Assembly: GCA_964565615.1 (NCBI GenBank) | Contig: CAZMFO010000015.1 | Span: 1 to 21,562 of the forward strand | Direction: 5' to 3' | DNA length: 21,562 nucleotides | Origin: HK-STAS-PATE-36 sp964565615 | GTDB lineage: Bacteria; Patescibacteriota; Saccharimonadia; Saccharimonadales; JAGQNJ01 | Shown here: positions 13,739 through 21,454 of the stretch, piece by piece | How the letters are laid out: each line of letters begins with the position of its first letter | Numbering within the stretch: position 1 is the first letter of the stretch | Translations under genes and position numbers: made by a program | The notes under the pieces: generated by a model | Seen by the model: the letters and a program-made list of their open reading frames with translations, nothing else | Database searches by the model: none | Told to the model about the DNA's origin: nothing

Positions 13739-15394
13739 ATGAAGCGACCCCTCAAACAAATAACCCTACTAATTTTTGCTATTGGCACACTGCTTGTACT
13801 TGCCCCCAGTAATATGCCCACACCAACACCTTCTGTTGATTTGCCCCCTCAAAAGCCAGAAGCAACATCGTCACACCAATCCTCTGACAAAACTCCCTCT
13901 AGTCAAGCAACAAACACGGTGTCACAACAACCCAAGCCAACACAACCAACTACCGCAAAAACCCCATCTCCAACATTAAAGTCATACCCAAATGCACCCC
14001 AAATTCCTTACTATTTAACGGGTAGTGTCAACGACCCCTACTTTGGCTCTAGCTGGGCATTAAACAAAGTCCAAGCTAATAGAGGTTGGGACTTAACAAC
14101 TGGCAGTGCCTCAACCACAGTTGCGGTTATTGATACCGGATTTGAGCTTAATCACGAAGACCTAGCAGAACGCTGGAAGATTAATCAAAACGAGGTTGGA
14201 CAGACTCAAAATGGTGATTCTTGCTGGACAGATACCCCCCAAGACAAGAGCAAGAACAATTGTGATGATGACGCAAATGGTTATATTGACGACTATAGAG
14301 GTTATGATTTCTTTAATAACGACAACAGTCCACGAGCTGGAGAGGTCAACCCTAATGGCGAGGCAATACATCACGGAAGTATGGTAGCGGGTGTAGTCGG
14401 TGCGACCGCCAACAACAATAAGGGGTCTGCAGGAATAGACCAAAACAGCAAAATTCTGCCTCTACAAATCTTTAGCGATGATGGAGAAGCTTCTACTAAC
14501 CACATTGTCTCGGCCATAGATTATGCAACCGACCAACAAGTTGATGTCATTAATTTAAGTCTTGGATCTAATCAGTTTGATCAAGTTTTGCTAACAGCTA
14601 TTTTGCGAGCCTTCAACAATAATATAGTAGTGGTAGCCTCCAGCGGAAACTGCGCCTTAAATGACGAAGATTTTTGCAACTCTTTGAGTGCTCCGGGCAG
14701 GATGACCTACCCTGCCCTCTTTTCCGAAGTTTTGTCTGTTGGCGCAACCACTAATTCTGATCAACGAGCGAACTATTCAAGCTATGGGACAAAACTAGAC
14801 ATTGTTGCCCCGGGGAGCTCTGTTGGACCACTACCGGTATACAACAACGGATCAACTAACTCCTACGCTTCTGGTAGTGGAACATCTTTTTCTGCGCCTT
14901 TGGTTAGTGGGCTAGCATCTCTGTTGCTTGCTCAAAATCCCAATCTAACACCTAGCCAAATAGAATCAATCCTAACCGAAAGTGCCGATGTCGTCCCATC
15001 TATGTATAATGCCTATCGCACTGACGAATACGGCTTTGGCAGAATTAATGCCCACAAAACAACATTGCTTAATCTAGCTAAAATTCAAGACAGCCTTTTA
15101 GGAGGTCAAATAGAATCGCCAAACCAACCAGCAGTTGGCAATATCTGGCGTTCTGGTTCGGGCAATCTGGGTAGCGACGAAGTTGTGCTGATTGGCTGTC
15201 GCTTATTTGCTTCGCAAACTTGTGGAGCAACAATCCAAAATAATGGCACATATTGGCTTAGGCCAAAAAATTATCAATCAAAAGGCGGAACTCAATACAT
15301 TTTTGCTCCAAGTAATAGTGCTCCAAATGGAATATGGCAAGTTAGCGTCCACAACAACCAATATGCAACCTTCTTCGCCAATCTTACAAAATAA
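13739..15394 (+). CDS. Secreted subtilisin-like serine protease (S8)
   Basis: The protein has 551 residues from ATG 13739. A lysine/arginine-led hydrophobic signal segment (about 5-24) is followed by a proline/serine/threonine-rich linker to about residue 85, then the catalytic domain: aspartate in AVIDTGFELNHEDL, histidine in HHGSMVAGVVGA, oxyanion asparagine in VVASSGN, serine in GSGTSFSAPLVSG. All three triad residues are in place. An acidic Asp/Asn-rich insert after the Asp motif (NNCDDDANGYIDDYRG) could bind calcium. The last roughly 100 residues form a small beta-rich tail with two cysteines. It is probably exported and anchored or released at the cell surface, digesting peptides for an organism with limited biosynthesis. 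Single gene, divergent from lemA. Confidence 0.96.
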   Translation: MKRPLKQITLLIFAIGTLLVLAPSNMPTPTPSVDLPPQKPEATSSHQSSDKTPSSQATNTVSQQPKPTQPTTAKTPSPTLKSYPNAPQIPYYLTGSVNDPYFGSSWALNKVQANRGWDLTTGSASTTVAVIDTGFELNHEDLAERWKINQNEVGQTQNGDSCWTDTPQDKSKNNCDDDANGYIDDYRGYDFFNNDNSPRAGEVNPNGEAIHHGSMVAGVVGATANNNKGSAGIDQNSKILPLQIFSDDGEASTNHIVSAIDYATDQQVDVINLSLGSNQFDQVLLTAILRAFNNNIVVVASSGNCALNDEDFCNSLSAPGRMTYPALFSEVLSVGATTNSDQRANYSSYGTKLDIVAPGSSVGPLPVYNNGSTNSYASGSGTSFSAPLVSGLASLLLAQNPNLTPSQIESILTESADVVPSMYNAYRTDEYGFGRINAHKTTLLNLAKIQDSLLGGQIESPNQPAVGNIWRSGSGNLGSDEVVLIGCRLFASQTCGATIQNNGTYWLRPKNYQSKGGTQYIFAPSNSAPNGIWQVSVHNNQYATFFANLTK

Positions 15395-15409
15395 CCCAAC
15401 AAACACAGG

Positions 15410-15439
15410 TTGCCCACTATGCCACAATCAGTGTATGCT
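15410..15439 (+). promoter_or_regulatory. Promoter of the SAM methyltransferase gene
   Basis: TTGCCC (15410-15415), 18-base spacer, TATGCT (15434-15439), then 7 bases to the ATG. It lies entirely in the short gap after the protease stop and implies a leaderless transcript. Confidence 0.6.
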
Positions 15440-15446
15440 TGGATAA

Positions 15447-15998
15447 ATGGACACTAAATATTTTCAACAAATTGTTGATGAGGAAACCCCTCAAGCAGAA
15501 AGACTAGCAAGCGTTTTAATAGAGATGTATAGCCCAAAAAGTGTGGTTGACTTTGGTTGTGCTACCGGGCTATATCTTGAGCCGTTTGCCAAACAAAATA
15601 TCCAAGTTACGGGGTACGACAATTCTAAAGAAGCAATCGCCCTAGCTAAATTAGGCAACAAGATTAAACTTAAGGACCTCACCAAACCCGGCAAAATTCA
15701 GCCAGCCGACATATCTATCTGCCTTGAGGTTCTAGAACATATAGAAGCCAGAGATGCCCTTAATGTTGCCCAAACTATTGCCCAGAACTCCAAAATCTTA
15801 GTGTTTTCGGCGGCTCACCCGGGTCAAGGGGGTGAAGGTCACATAAATTGCCGACCCAAAGAATATTGGGAGGGCGTATTTAACTCTTATGGATTATTTA
15901 TTGACCACCAAGATACAGCAAAAATAGTCAACTATATGTCTCAAGGCTACCATATGGGCTGGTTGATTATGAACCTTATGGTCCTTAAAACAAACTAG
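15447..15998 (+). CDS. Class I SAM-dependent methyltransferase, substrate unknown
   Basis: This 183-residue Rossmann-fold methyltransferase carries the glycine-rich SAM motif VVDFGCATGLYL (33-44), the acidic ribose-binding YDNS (57-60) and the post-motif ICLEVLEHIEARDA. This pattern belongs to the broad UbiE/type 11-23-like group acting on small molecules or envelope components rather than DNA. No substrate-specific motif is visible. The stretch AHPGQGGEGHINCRPKEYW after motif III resembles methyltransferases found in surface-polysaccharide clusters, but no such cluster is adjacent. It has its own promoter and is followed by a 200-base gap. Confidence 0.85.
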   Translation: MDTKYFQQIVDEETPQAERLASVLIEMYSPKSVVDFGCATGLYLEPFAKQNIQVTGYDNSKEAIALAKLGNKIKLKDLTKPGKIQPADISICLEVLEHIEARDALNVAQTIAQNSKILVFSAAHPGQGGEGHINCRPKEYWEGVFNSYGLFIDHQDTAKIVNYMSQGYHMGWLIMNLMVLKTN

Positions 15999-16164
15999 AA
16001 TCTGGTTTTTTTCAACCATTGATAAAGTACCCTTTGCATTATTTTAACTTCTCCCACAAGACTATTAGATTAGGAAAAGGGTGTTTCTGGTCTGGTCGCG
16101 TTTCGGCAAAAAGTCGAAACAAACGGCAGGTCTGGGACGATTTAAGCCAACCGCGCTTCGCGCA

Positions 16165-16193
16165 TTCCGAAACAGGTTAAAACCTGTTATAAT
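16165..16193 (+). promoter_or_regulatory. Promoter with palindromic operator before the HExxH-Fic gene
   Basis: A TATAAT -10 box (16188-16193) lies 8 bases before the ATG. The 17 bases before it, plus one, are almost entirely the palindrome AACAGGTT-AA-AACCTGTT (16171-16188). A weak -35 TTCCGA would be at 16165-16170. A dimeric repressor bound here would cover the promoter spacer. It does not match the common LexA boxes I know. Confidence 0.6.
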
Positions 16194-16201
16194 TTTCTTA
16201 T

Positions 16202-17863
16202 ATGACCGAAACGCTCAACAGACCCGAGCACCCTGAGCATTTTTCTGAAGTTCACCATGAAAACGGCGAAGCGCTGATGTGCATGTCTAGTGGTGGTGTG
16301 TGTCGTGTACTTGTGGAAGTTATGCCTGGCTATTCACCAGAAGAGCAACAACAATTGATAGAATCAACAACCAGAGCGCTCGAAGCCGTTAATCAACTCA
16401 CTAGCGGGAGGGCTGCTGAGATATTTACAGGCCTGCACATAAAACTTGGTGAAGATGAAACCGAGAGCGGTGGAGCGTTCCCAGATGAAAACACTATAGT
16501 TTTAAACACACGGAAAATGCTCCTGAGCCTAGCAGAGATGCGCCGAATAAGTGGTAGTTATGACGATGAAGAGCTTGCTGATTTTCCTGATGTGGAGCGT
16601 CCTGGTGGTGCGCTGGAGTATACTCTGGCACATGAGATGGGGCATATTCTTGATGGCCATGGGGCCGACGGCAAGCATCCATTCCGCGTATCACCAGATG
16701 AAAGCCCCACACAGTACGGGCGCATACCCGACGAATATCATGACGAAAAGTACCATGAGGCTTTTGCGGAAGGTTTTGCGCACATGGCTTGGGGAATGTC
16801 AGTTAGTGAAGCTATGGAAGCCGCTGTGCGAGAAGCCATTGACGAAAGATTACAGGAAATTACAGAAAACCAGACGGCTATTCCTGAGAACGGTGTTGAT
16901 AGATCGCGACTTGCGAAGACAATCAAATTGATGGAACGGATGCATGCCGCAGAAGTACTATCTACACCCGAACAGGCCAAGGAATTTTTAGACAGCTTGA
17001 GCTACGATGAGTTTAAGAAATGGCTTGGTTTTGTAAACGGCGTTGAGCGTGGTATCCCGCGCTCTGAACGTGGCAAAGTAAGTGATTCACATGTACGCTC
17101 TGAAAATCCGTTAATGGGTGCAGAAGTTGAATATCGTCCGCCACACAAAGACTTTCGCGACCAATTGCTCAAAATGGCTTTTGAGAAAGCACAATCCGTA
17201 GACTCTCCAGAAGCAGCTGCGCTTACGCTAGGACTATCTATAAATGCGATTCATTACTTTGATGACGGCAACGGCAGGACTGCGCGCATGGCGTATACAC
17301 TGCTGTCTAGGGGTTATGACGGCTCAAGGAAAGACCAGGAATATTACTCGTCGTTACTGGAAAATACAAAAGGTCGAGAGGTCGTTAATCCTAATCCTGC
17401 CGTAAGTGGCATCGACAAGAAAATTCGCTCGGAGATGTTTACTAGGATACAAAAGAAATCCGGCTACTCAGAAGCTTTTGGCGATAATCCGCCAACTTAT
17501 GTCTATGACGGCTATCCTGATACTTTTGCGGGCGAATACTCACCACAAAAGATAGCGGCCGGAGATGGAATAGACGACACTGGCCGTTTAATGCTTTACC
17601 ACATAATGGAGAGTGGTGGAATGACGATGATATCGCTGATGCTAACTTTTGGACCAGAAAGAGTTGAGGATTTTGTGCGTACATCTTCCGATGGGCAACG
17701 CACCTTTGTAGACGGAAATGAATTTCTTCCAACACTGACACAAGAGGAAATTTCAAAATGGTGGAATAATTCAGAACATGCGCTAGCTAGCTATGTCAGA
17801 AGACTAATTGATGTAGCGGACAGAGAAGACTTTGCCGAAGTAGCTGAGCACTACAGAAGGTAG
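16202..17863 (+). CDS. HExxH metallopeptidase-like and Fic domain fusion protein
   Basis: The 553-residue protein has two catalytic-looking centres. The first half contains LAHEMGHILDGHG (H144, E145, H148), followed by HEAFAEGFAHMAWG (E186/E190), the layout of a zinc metallopeptidase with a downstream glutamate ligand. The second half carries the Fic core HYFDDGNGRTARM (351-363), matching HxFx(D/E)GNGR. Fic enzymes transfer AMP or related groups from nucleotides to protein hydroxyls. I see no obvious inhibitory (S/T)xxxE(G/N) helix. There is no signal peptide or membrane segment, so the protein is cytosolic or exported by another route. Base composition looks a little richer in GC than the neighbours. 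It stands alone under a palindromic promoter, flanked by noncoding DNA on both sides, suggesting an accessory, regulated effector or toxin. Confidence 0.85.
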   Translation: MTETLNRPEHPEHFSEVHHENGEALMCMSSGGVCRVLVEVMPGYSPEEQQQLIESTTRALEAVNQLTSGRAAEIFTGLHIKLGEDETESGGAFPDENTIVLNTRKMLLSLAEMRRISGSYDDEELADFPDVERPGGALEYTLAHEMGHILDGHGADGKHPFRVSPDESPTQYGRIPDEYHDEKYHEAFAEGFAHMAWGMSVSEAMEAAVREAIDERLQEITENQTAIPENGVDRSRLAKTIKLMERMHAAEVLSTPEQAKEFLDSLSYDEFKKWLGFVNGVERGIPRSERGKVSDSHVRSENPLMGAEVEYRPPHKDFRDQLLKMAFEKAQSVDSPEAAALTLGLSINAIHYFDDGNGRTARMAYTLLSRGYDGSRKDQEYYSSLLENTKGREVVNPNPAVSGIDKKIRSEMFTRIQKKSGYSEAFGDNPPTYVYDGYPDTFAGEYSPQKIAAGDGIDDTGRLMLYHIMESGGMTMISLMLTFGPERVEDFVRTSSDGQRTFVDGNEFLPTLTQEEISKWWNNSEHALASYVRRLIDVADREDFAEVAEHYRR

Positions 17864-18097
17864 ACCGGCAAAGCCCCGACCGCCGCTGTGCTTTAGTGCA
17901 GGTAAATAACTACTAGATTCGGCCTTCTCCAAAAAAATCTCGGCGTGGAAGAAATAAATAATTCAAAGGCTGGTTTTTTCTGGCGGGGCGCAGTACACGC
18001 AAGCGTGGGCTAGGCGGTGAGGCTTGTGTTCGCCAGCCATTCCACTCAAAAAAGGTTCGGGCTTGTAGCTAGTAGCAGGCAATTTGCAAAAAATCGC
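17864..18097. other. Noncoding stretch between the Fic gene and the tRNA cluster
   Basis: No open frame worth calling. Shortly after the stop, CTGTGC-TTTA-GTGCAG forms a weak hairpin without a T-run. The rest contains the possible structured RNA described separately. Confidence 0.5.
17945..18045. ncRNA. Possible structured RNA near the tRNA genes
   Basis: Nested complementary segments: GTGGAA (17945-17950) with TTCCAC (18040-18045); GGCTGG (17968-17973) with CCAGCC (18033-18038), competing with CTGGCG (17980-17985) and CGCCAG (18031-18036); inner hairpin CACG-CAAG-CGTG (17996-18007). The segment is GC-rich against an AT-rich background. I could not match it to signal recognition particle RNA, tmRNA, RNase P RNA or a riboswitch I know, and the strand is undecided. 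Confidence 0.25.
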
Positions 18098-18184
18098 TGG
18101 TGTGCGAGAGAGGACTTGAACCTCCACAGGATTGCTCCCACTAGCCCCTCAAGCTAGCGCGTCTACCGATTCCGCCACTCGCAC
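18098..18184 (-). tRNA. tRNA-Leu (anticodon GAG)
   Basis: Class II tRNA of 87 bases with encoded CCA. Acceptor GTGCGAG pairs with CTCGCAC, discriminator A. The anticodon loop TTGAGGG sits between CTAGC and GCTAG. It has a long variable arm and T-loop TTCAAGT. Reads CUC/CUU. Confidence 0.95.
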
Positions 18185-18338
18185 AGGTTACCAATCTTGC
18201 CTATAAACTTATCCCTTGCTTGCCTAGACTATCGGCAATTTGCCTAGCTCTACTATACTAGAATCTATCAGTAATAAATGTTCTAGCTCAAACCGTCGTT
18301 AATAATCAACTATGCTCTCTTCAACAGATGCAAATTTA

Positions 18339-18415
18339 TGGTACCCCCGGTAGGACTCGAACCTACGACCTAAACGTTAGAACCGTCTTGCTCTAATCCA
18401 CTGAGCTACGGGGGC
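18339..18415 (-). tRNA. tRNA-Arg (anticodon TCT)
   Basis: 77 bases with encoded CCA. Acceptor GCCCCCG pairs with CGGGGGT (first pair G-U), discriminator A. The anticodon loop GTTCTAA sits between AGACG and CGTTT; T-loop TTCGAGT. Reads AGA/AGG. Confidence 0.95.
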
Positions 18416-18461
18416 AGGACACCGATCGCAACACCCAAAACAGACATATCAAAGATCTGTT

Positions 18462-18549
18462 TGGTGGGCGAGGAGAGACTCGAACTCTCAAGGCTTATTC
18501 AGCCAACGGATTTTAAGTCCGTCGCGTATACCAATTCCGCCACTCGCCC
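18462..18549 (-). tRNA. tRNA-Leu (anticodon TAA)
   Basis: Class II tRNA of 88 bases with encoded CCA. Acceptor GGGCGAG pairs with CTCGCCC, discriminator A. The anticodon loop CTTAAAA sits between ACGGA and TCCGT, with a long variable arm. Reads UUA/UUG. Confidence 0.95.
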
Positions 18550-18605
18550 AAAATTAATTTAACAAAGACCCGTCATCCGAGCTCGCCATTAATTATAACA
18601 CCTGC

Positions 18606-18611
18606 TATAGT
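18606..18611 (+). promoter_or_regulatory. -10 box of the serine hydrolase gene
   Basis: TATAGT ends 6 bases before a GTG start, so the transcript would be leaderless or nearly so. No good -35. Confidence 0.45.
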
Positions 18612-18617
18612 AAAATT

Positions 18618-19205
18618 GTGAAACAAATACTCATAATTCATGGAGGTAGTAGCTATTCAAGCTACAATTCGTATATCTACGACCTAAAAAATTCAGAAGT
18701 TGAATATTCTAGACTGCTAAGTAGTCAAAGTTGGCGCAACTGGATAGCAAGTAAATTACGAGAATATGATGTCCTAACTCCAACTATGCCAAACTCAGCA
18801 AATGCAAAATTTTCAGAATGGTCTATTTACTTCGAAAAAATACTAAAGCTACTCGAGTCGGATTTTCAGTTAGTTGGACACAGCTTAGGTGCTATGTTTT
18901 TAGTAAAATATCTTCATAGTAAGCCTCTAAAAAATAAGGCTCAACGCATTGTACTTATAGCTCCCGGATATAATGACGAATCAAAAGAAGAAATGGGCAG
19001 TTTTAAAATTAAATCTGCAAAGAACATTATTATAAGTAGCGACAAGATACATCTTTTTTATAGCAAAAACGACCCTATAGTGCCCTACAGCGAACTAGCT
19101 AAATTTCAAGCAGATATCCCCGATGCCACCATACATAGCTTTGAAAACAAATACCACTTTTGGGATGATACTTTCCCGGAATTATTGAACTTACTAAAAA
19201 GTTAA
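18618..19205 (+). CDS. Small alpha/beta-fold serine hydrolase (RBBP9/YdeN-like)
   Basis: The 195-residue protein begins MKQILIIHGGSSYSS, the first beta strand and oxyanion region of alpha/beta hydrolases. The nucleophile elbow is GHSLG (about 87-91), the acid is in YSKNDPIVPYSE, and the histidine is in KYHFWDD, giving a complete Ser-Asp-His triad. Size and motif spacing fit the RBBP9/YdeN-type group, cytosolic hydrolases with mostly unknown substrates. It starts at GTG (no nearby in-frame ATG), with a -10 box 6 bases upstream. It lies among tRNA genes transcribed in the opposite direction; its stop is two bases from the 3' end of the convergent tRNA-Cys gene. Confidence 0.88.
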   Translation: MKQILIIHGGSSYSSYNSYIYDLKNSEVEYSRLLSSQSWRNWIASKLREYDVLTPTMPNSANAKFSEWSIYFEKILKLLESDFQLVGHSLGAMFLVKYLHSKPLKNKAQRIVLIAPGYNDESKEEMGSFKIKSAKNIIISSDKIHLFYSKNDPIVPYSELAKFQADIPDATIHSFENKYHFWDDTFPELLNLLKS

Positions 19206-19207
19206 TA

Positions 19208-19281
19208 TGGAGGCGCGTACGGGTAACGCTCCCGTCTAACAGGTTTTGCAGACCTGTACCTAACTTCTCGGCCAACGCGCC
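19208..19281 (-). tRNA. tRNA-Cys (anticodon GCA)
   Basis: 74 bases with encoded CCA. Acceptor GGCGCGT pairs with ACGCGCC; discriminator T, the expected base for cysteine. The anticodon loop CTGCAAA sits between CAGGT and ACCTG. Its 3' end is two bases beyond the stop of the convergent hydrolase gene. Confidence 0.94.
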
Positions 19282-19326
19282 CAATTTTGGCTACTATGGT
19301 ATTTTATCAGATAGACAGGGCAACGA

Positions 19327-19866
19327 CTAGAAGTATCTTTTTGGTAATTTTGCTCTTATTAAGCCCGTGTCGGATAGCTCGTCAACTTCATAAATTGGCG
19401 CACCAATACCCAATGGACGCAAAGCACAATTTCCGACATTTCTTAAAGATTGATTCCAATCACTCCTAGAAGGGTCAAAGACTTCTGCCACAACCCGTAT
19501 CGTCCCTGATTCAAGATTAGAAAGAACCACCAGCCCAGAATATTTTTGAATTTGCCGACTTGTCTTATCAACAGCAGACTTATCAGTAGGGAAAACACGC
19601 AGTTCATCACCAACCAGCATACCATCAACTAAATCATACACGCCCAATTTATCGCCCGGCAAAACCATTGACCCTGCTTGATCAGGAATCAAACCATTTT
19701 GAACCATCAAGTTAGCTGTTTGCGGAATATGTGGGTCTATACGACTTAAATCAAGTATGCCAAATTCTATCGCCGAAAAAACTGGATAATACAAACTCTC
19801 GTCTGGTTTAGCTTCTGGCGAAGGCTCACTAACTCTAGGGCTATCTGTTGGATAATTTCTACTCAT
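19327..19866 (-). CDS. Hypothetical protein, unrecognised
   Basis: I do not recognise this 179-residue protein. It starts MSRNYPTDSPRVSEPSPEAK, a disordered-looking acidic and proline-rich head. A soluble mixed alpha/beta body of about 150 residues follows, with many short hydrophobic strands (YSGLVVLSNL, IRVVAEVF), no membrane segment, no signal peptide and only one cysteine. Its Shine-Dalgarno sequence is strong (AAAGGAG, four to five bases before ATG), in contrast with the leaderless starts nearby, so it is certainly expressed as a separate translated gene. It follows the CDP-alcohol transferase-like gene on the same strand after 107 bases. Confidence 0.75.
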   Translation of the reverse strand: MSRNYPTDSPRVSEPSPEAKPDESLYYPVFSAIEFGILDLSRIDPHIPQTANLMVQNGLIPDQAGSMVLPGDKLGVYDLVDGMLVGDELRVFPTDKSAVDKTSRQIQKYSGLVVLSNLESGTIRVVAEVFDPSRSDWNQSLRNVGNCALRPLGIGAPIYEVDELSDTGLIRAKLPKRYF

Positions 19867-19973
19867 CGTTCTCCTTTACAAAATGCAAACACCTATATTA
19901 GCATAATTACTAACAAATTACCAGCCTAAAGTATGCTATGTACAAAAAACTATGTCTCAAATTTAGTTTTTTA

Positions 19974-20639
19974 TTACTCTACTAGCTCTAGTTCATCTGG
20001 ACATTGACTTGAAAGCTCTTGCATTCTAGATTCGACTTGATGTGCATATTGTCGTTCGCCCACCAAGCCCAATACCGTACCTAAGCCAATTAAGGCCAAG
20101 CTAAAATGTCTTACCGATCTTTCTTCGCTCGCTGGGTTAATATGCAGTAACACACCGCCTAATTCTAAAACCGTTTTTGCACGATTAATGGGCAGAGCAC
20201 TCACGCCAATATCTGTGTACTTGGTAGCCAATTGACGGTTATGCTCCATTCGACTATCTCTAAAGCCATCGGCCCACGACTTGATATTAAAAAACACTAA
20301 ACTAGGCAAATCACCCTCACGAGAGGCTCGTGCTGTAACACCATTTGTCATAGAGGAGCGCAAAATCTTATCAGCACTTGGATCTTCTGAGCCTCCATTA
20401 GTTAAGGGTTTGTTAACTCCAACGATAGATTGGGCTTTTTTGGCTAGTCTGCCGTCTAAAACATCAGTCAATGCCAATATACAACCCCCCAAAAATGTTG
20501 GCCAATTGCGTTTTGACACCGCAACAGCACAACCAACTACCTCCGAATAATCTTTTCGGATCGCTGTTAAGTTATCGGCTTTTTGCTGTAATCGCAAAGC
20601 TTCGTGAACCGCCTCTTCACCTACCACATATTTTTGCAT
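19974..20639 (-). CDS. CDP-alcohol phosphatidyltransferase-like protein with stretched motif
   Basis: The 221-residue protein carries LTDVLDGRLAKK (58-69) and, further on, GGSEDPSADKI (82-92). Together they give D59-x2-D62-G63-x2-A66 and G82-x3-D86-x3-D90, the signature of enzymes that make phospholipids from CDP-alcohols (PgsA-like group). Two departures are seen: the usual AR is A66-K67, and the gap to the glycine is longer than the usual eight or nine residues. Hydrophobic stretches occur around 32-58 and 178-195, fewer than the six helices of classical members. It may be a divergent or inactive relative. It has its own promoter and lies next to a glycosyltransferase on the same strand, suggesting envelope lipid synthesis. 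Confidence 0.65.
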   Translation of the reverse strand: MQKYVVGEEAVHEALRLQQKADNLTAIRKDYSEVVGCAVAVSKRNWPTFLGGCILALTDVLDGRLAKKAQSIVGVNKPLTNGGSEDPSADKILRSSMTNGVTARASREGDLPSLVFFNIKSWADGFRDSRMEHNRQLATKYTDIGVSALPINRAKTVLELGGVLLHINPASEERSVRHFSLALIGLGTVLGLVGERQYAHQVESRMQELSSQCPDELELVE

Positions 20640-20647
20640 CCTTGTAT

Positions 20648-20674
20648 ATTATATTTTATCTGATAATTTGTCAA
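20648..20674 (-). promoter_or_regulatory. Promoter of the CDP-alcohol transferase-like gene
   Basis: A consensus -35 TTGACA (20674-20669) and TATAAT (20653-20648) with a 15-base spacer, or an overlapping TAATAT giving 17. The -10 ends 8 bases (or 6) before the ATG at 20639, so the transcript is leaderless or nearly so. This is the strongest promoter in the window. Confidence 0.65.
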
Positions 20675-20689
20675 AAAATTACCTACTCG

Positions 20690-21439
20690 TTATTTGTCAA
20701 GATGTTGTAAGCCGTTATTTTTGTAAGGTATAGTCCCCAACGACGCATCGTCGTTATAACTATCTGAAAAATGTTGCCTAGTAAATTGGCTTCCTCGTAA
20801 CAACCTAGTTTTTAAAGATGTTAACCGCGAGCCATCTGTTAAGACAGTTGATCTTGGGGAGTAAATCTGCCTAGCATTACCTCCGTGCTTATTAAACAAG
20901 TTAATCATAGCGACTTCCTCTCCGGGCCAAAAGTTAGGCAGGTCTAGAAGCTCGTCCAGTAACGCGCTTTTGCCTAACCTCATAGCCATATTTGCCCCAC
21001 GAATGTGTACCTCGCCGTTTTTATGAGCATCAATCATTGGCTTAACAGTATAGACAAAGCCACTAACTGGATCTATGTTTTCTGCAAAATACACTAAACC
21101 ACCCACTAGACAAGGCTCCGATCCATCCTGTGTCATTATATTAGTCATTATTTGTGGCCACTTGCTAAAAAGAGGCCTAGAGTCTGCATCTAACAATAGC
21201 AACGGCTCTAAAGCCCGCCTTCCCAAAAACCTCAACCCGTACTGGATGGCACGCACCTTTCCGGGCTCTTGACTATCTAGCACTGTTACTCCTGCTTCTA
21301 GGGCAACCCTTTTAGAATTATCGGTACAATCGTTTAAAATAATTATTGGTTCAACAGGCATACACTCTAGCCTATTAAGAGTATTCTCTATACTAGCTTC
21401 TTCGTTCCTGGTTGGGATAATTACGGGGATTCTTGACAT
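20690..21439 (-). CDS. Glycosyltransferase, family 2-like (GT-A fold)
   Basis: I take ATG 21439 (249 residues, MSRIPVIIPTRNEE); a TTG three codons upstream is also open. The N-terminus IPVIIPTRNEEASIENTL is the typical nucleotide-sugar binding start. LLLLDADSRPLF supplies the DxD-like metal site. The ND and GKVRAIQYGL regions follow the family pattern, and FWPGEEVAMINL holds the probable catalytic acidic pair. No membrane segment is seen, so it is a soluble or peripheral enzyme transferring a sugar to a lipid or protein. With the CDP-alcohol transferase-like neighbour (downstream, 50 bases apart) it may act in glycolipid synthesis; this is inferred from position only. Confidence 0.9.
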   Translation of the reverse strand: MSRIPVIIPTRNEEASIENTLNRLECMPVEPIIILNDCTDNSKRVALEAGVTVLDSQEPGKVRAIQYGLRFLGRRALEPLLLLDADSRPLFSKWPQIMTNIMTQDGSEPCLVGGLVYFAENIDPVSGFVYTVKPMIDAHKNGEVHIRGANMAMRLGKSALLDELLDLPNFWPGEEVAMINLFNKHGGNARQIYSPRSTVLTDGSRLTSLKTRLLRGSQFTRQHFSDSYNDDASLGTIPYKNNGLQHLDK

Positions 21440-21448
21440 AATAAGCAA

Positions 21449-21454
21449 ATTGTA
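21449..21454 (-). promoter_or_regulatory. -10 box of the glycosyltransferase gene
   Basis: TACAAT (21454-21449) ends 9 bases before the ATG with no Shine-Dalgarno sequence between. No clear -35. The last 108 bases of the window beyond it hold nothing else I can name. Confidence 0.45.

Noticed and set aside
16171..16188. A LexA (SOS) box before the Fic gene.
   Set aside because: The palindrome does not fit GAAC-N4-GTTC or CTGT-N8-ACAG, so I call it only an operator-like site.
17940..18090. Signal recognition particle RNA, tmRNA or RNase P RNA.
   Set aside because: The conserved cores (GGAA-loop domain, tag frame with TTCGATTC end, GGAAAGTCC) are absent on both strands.
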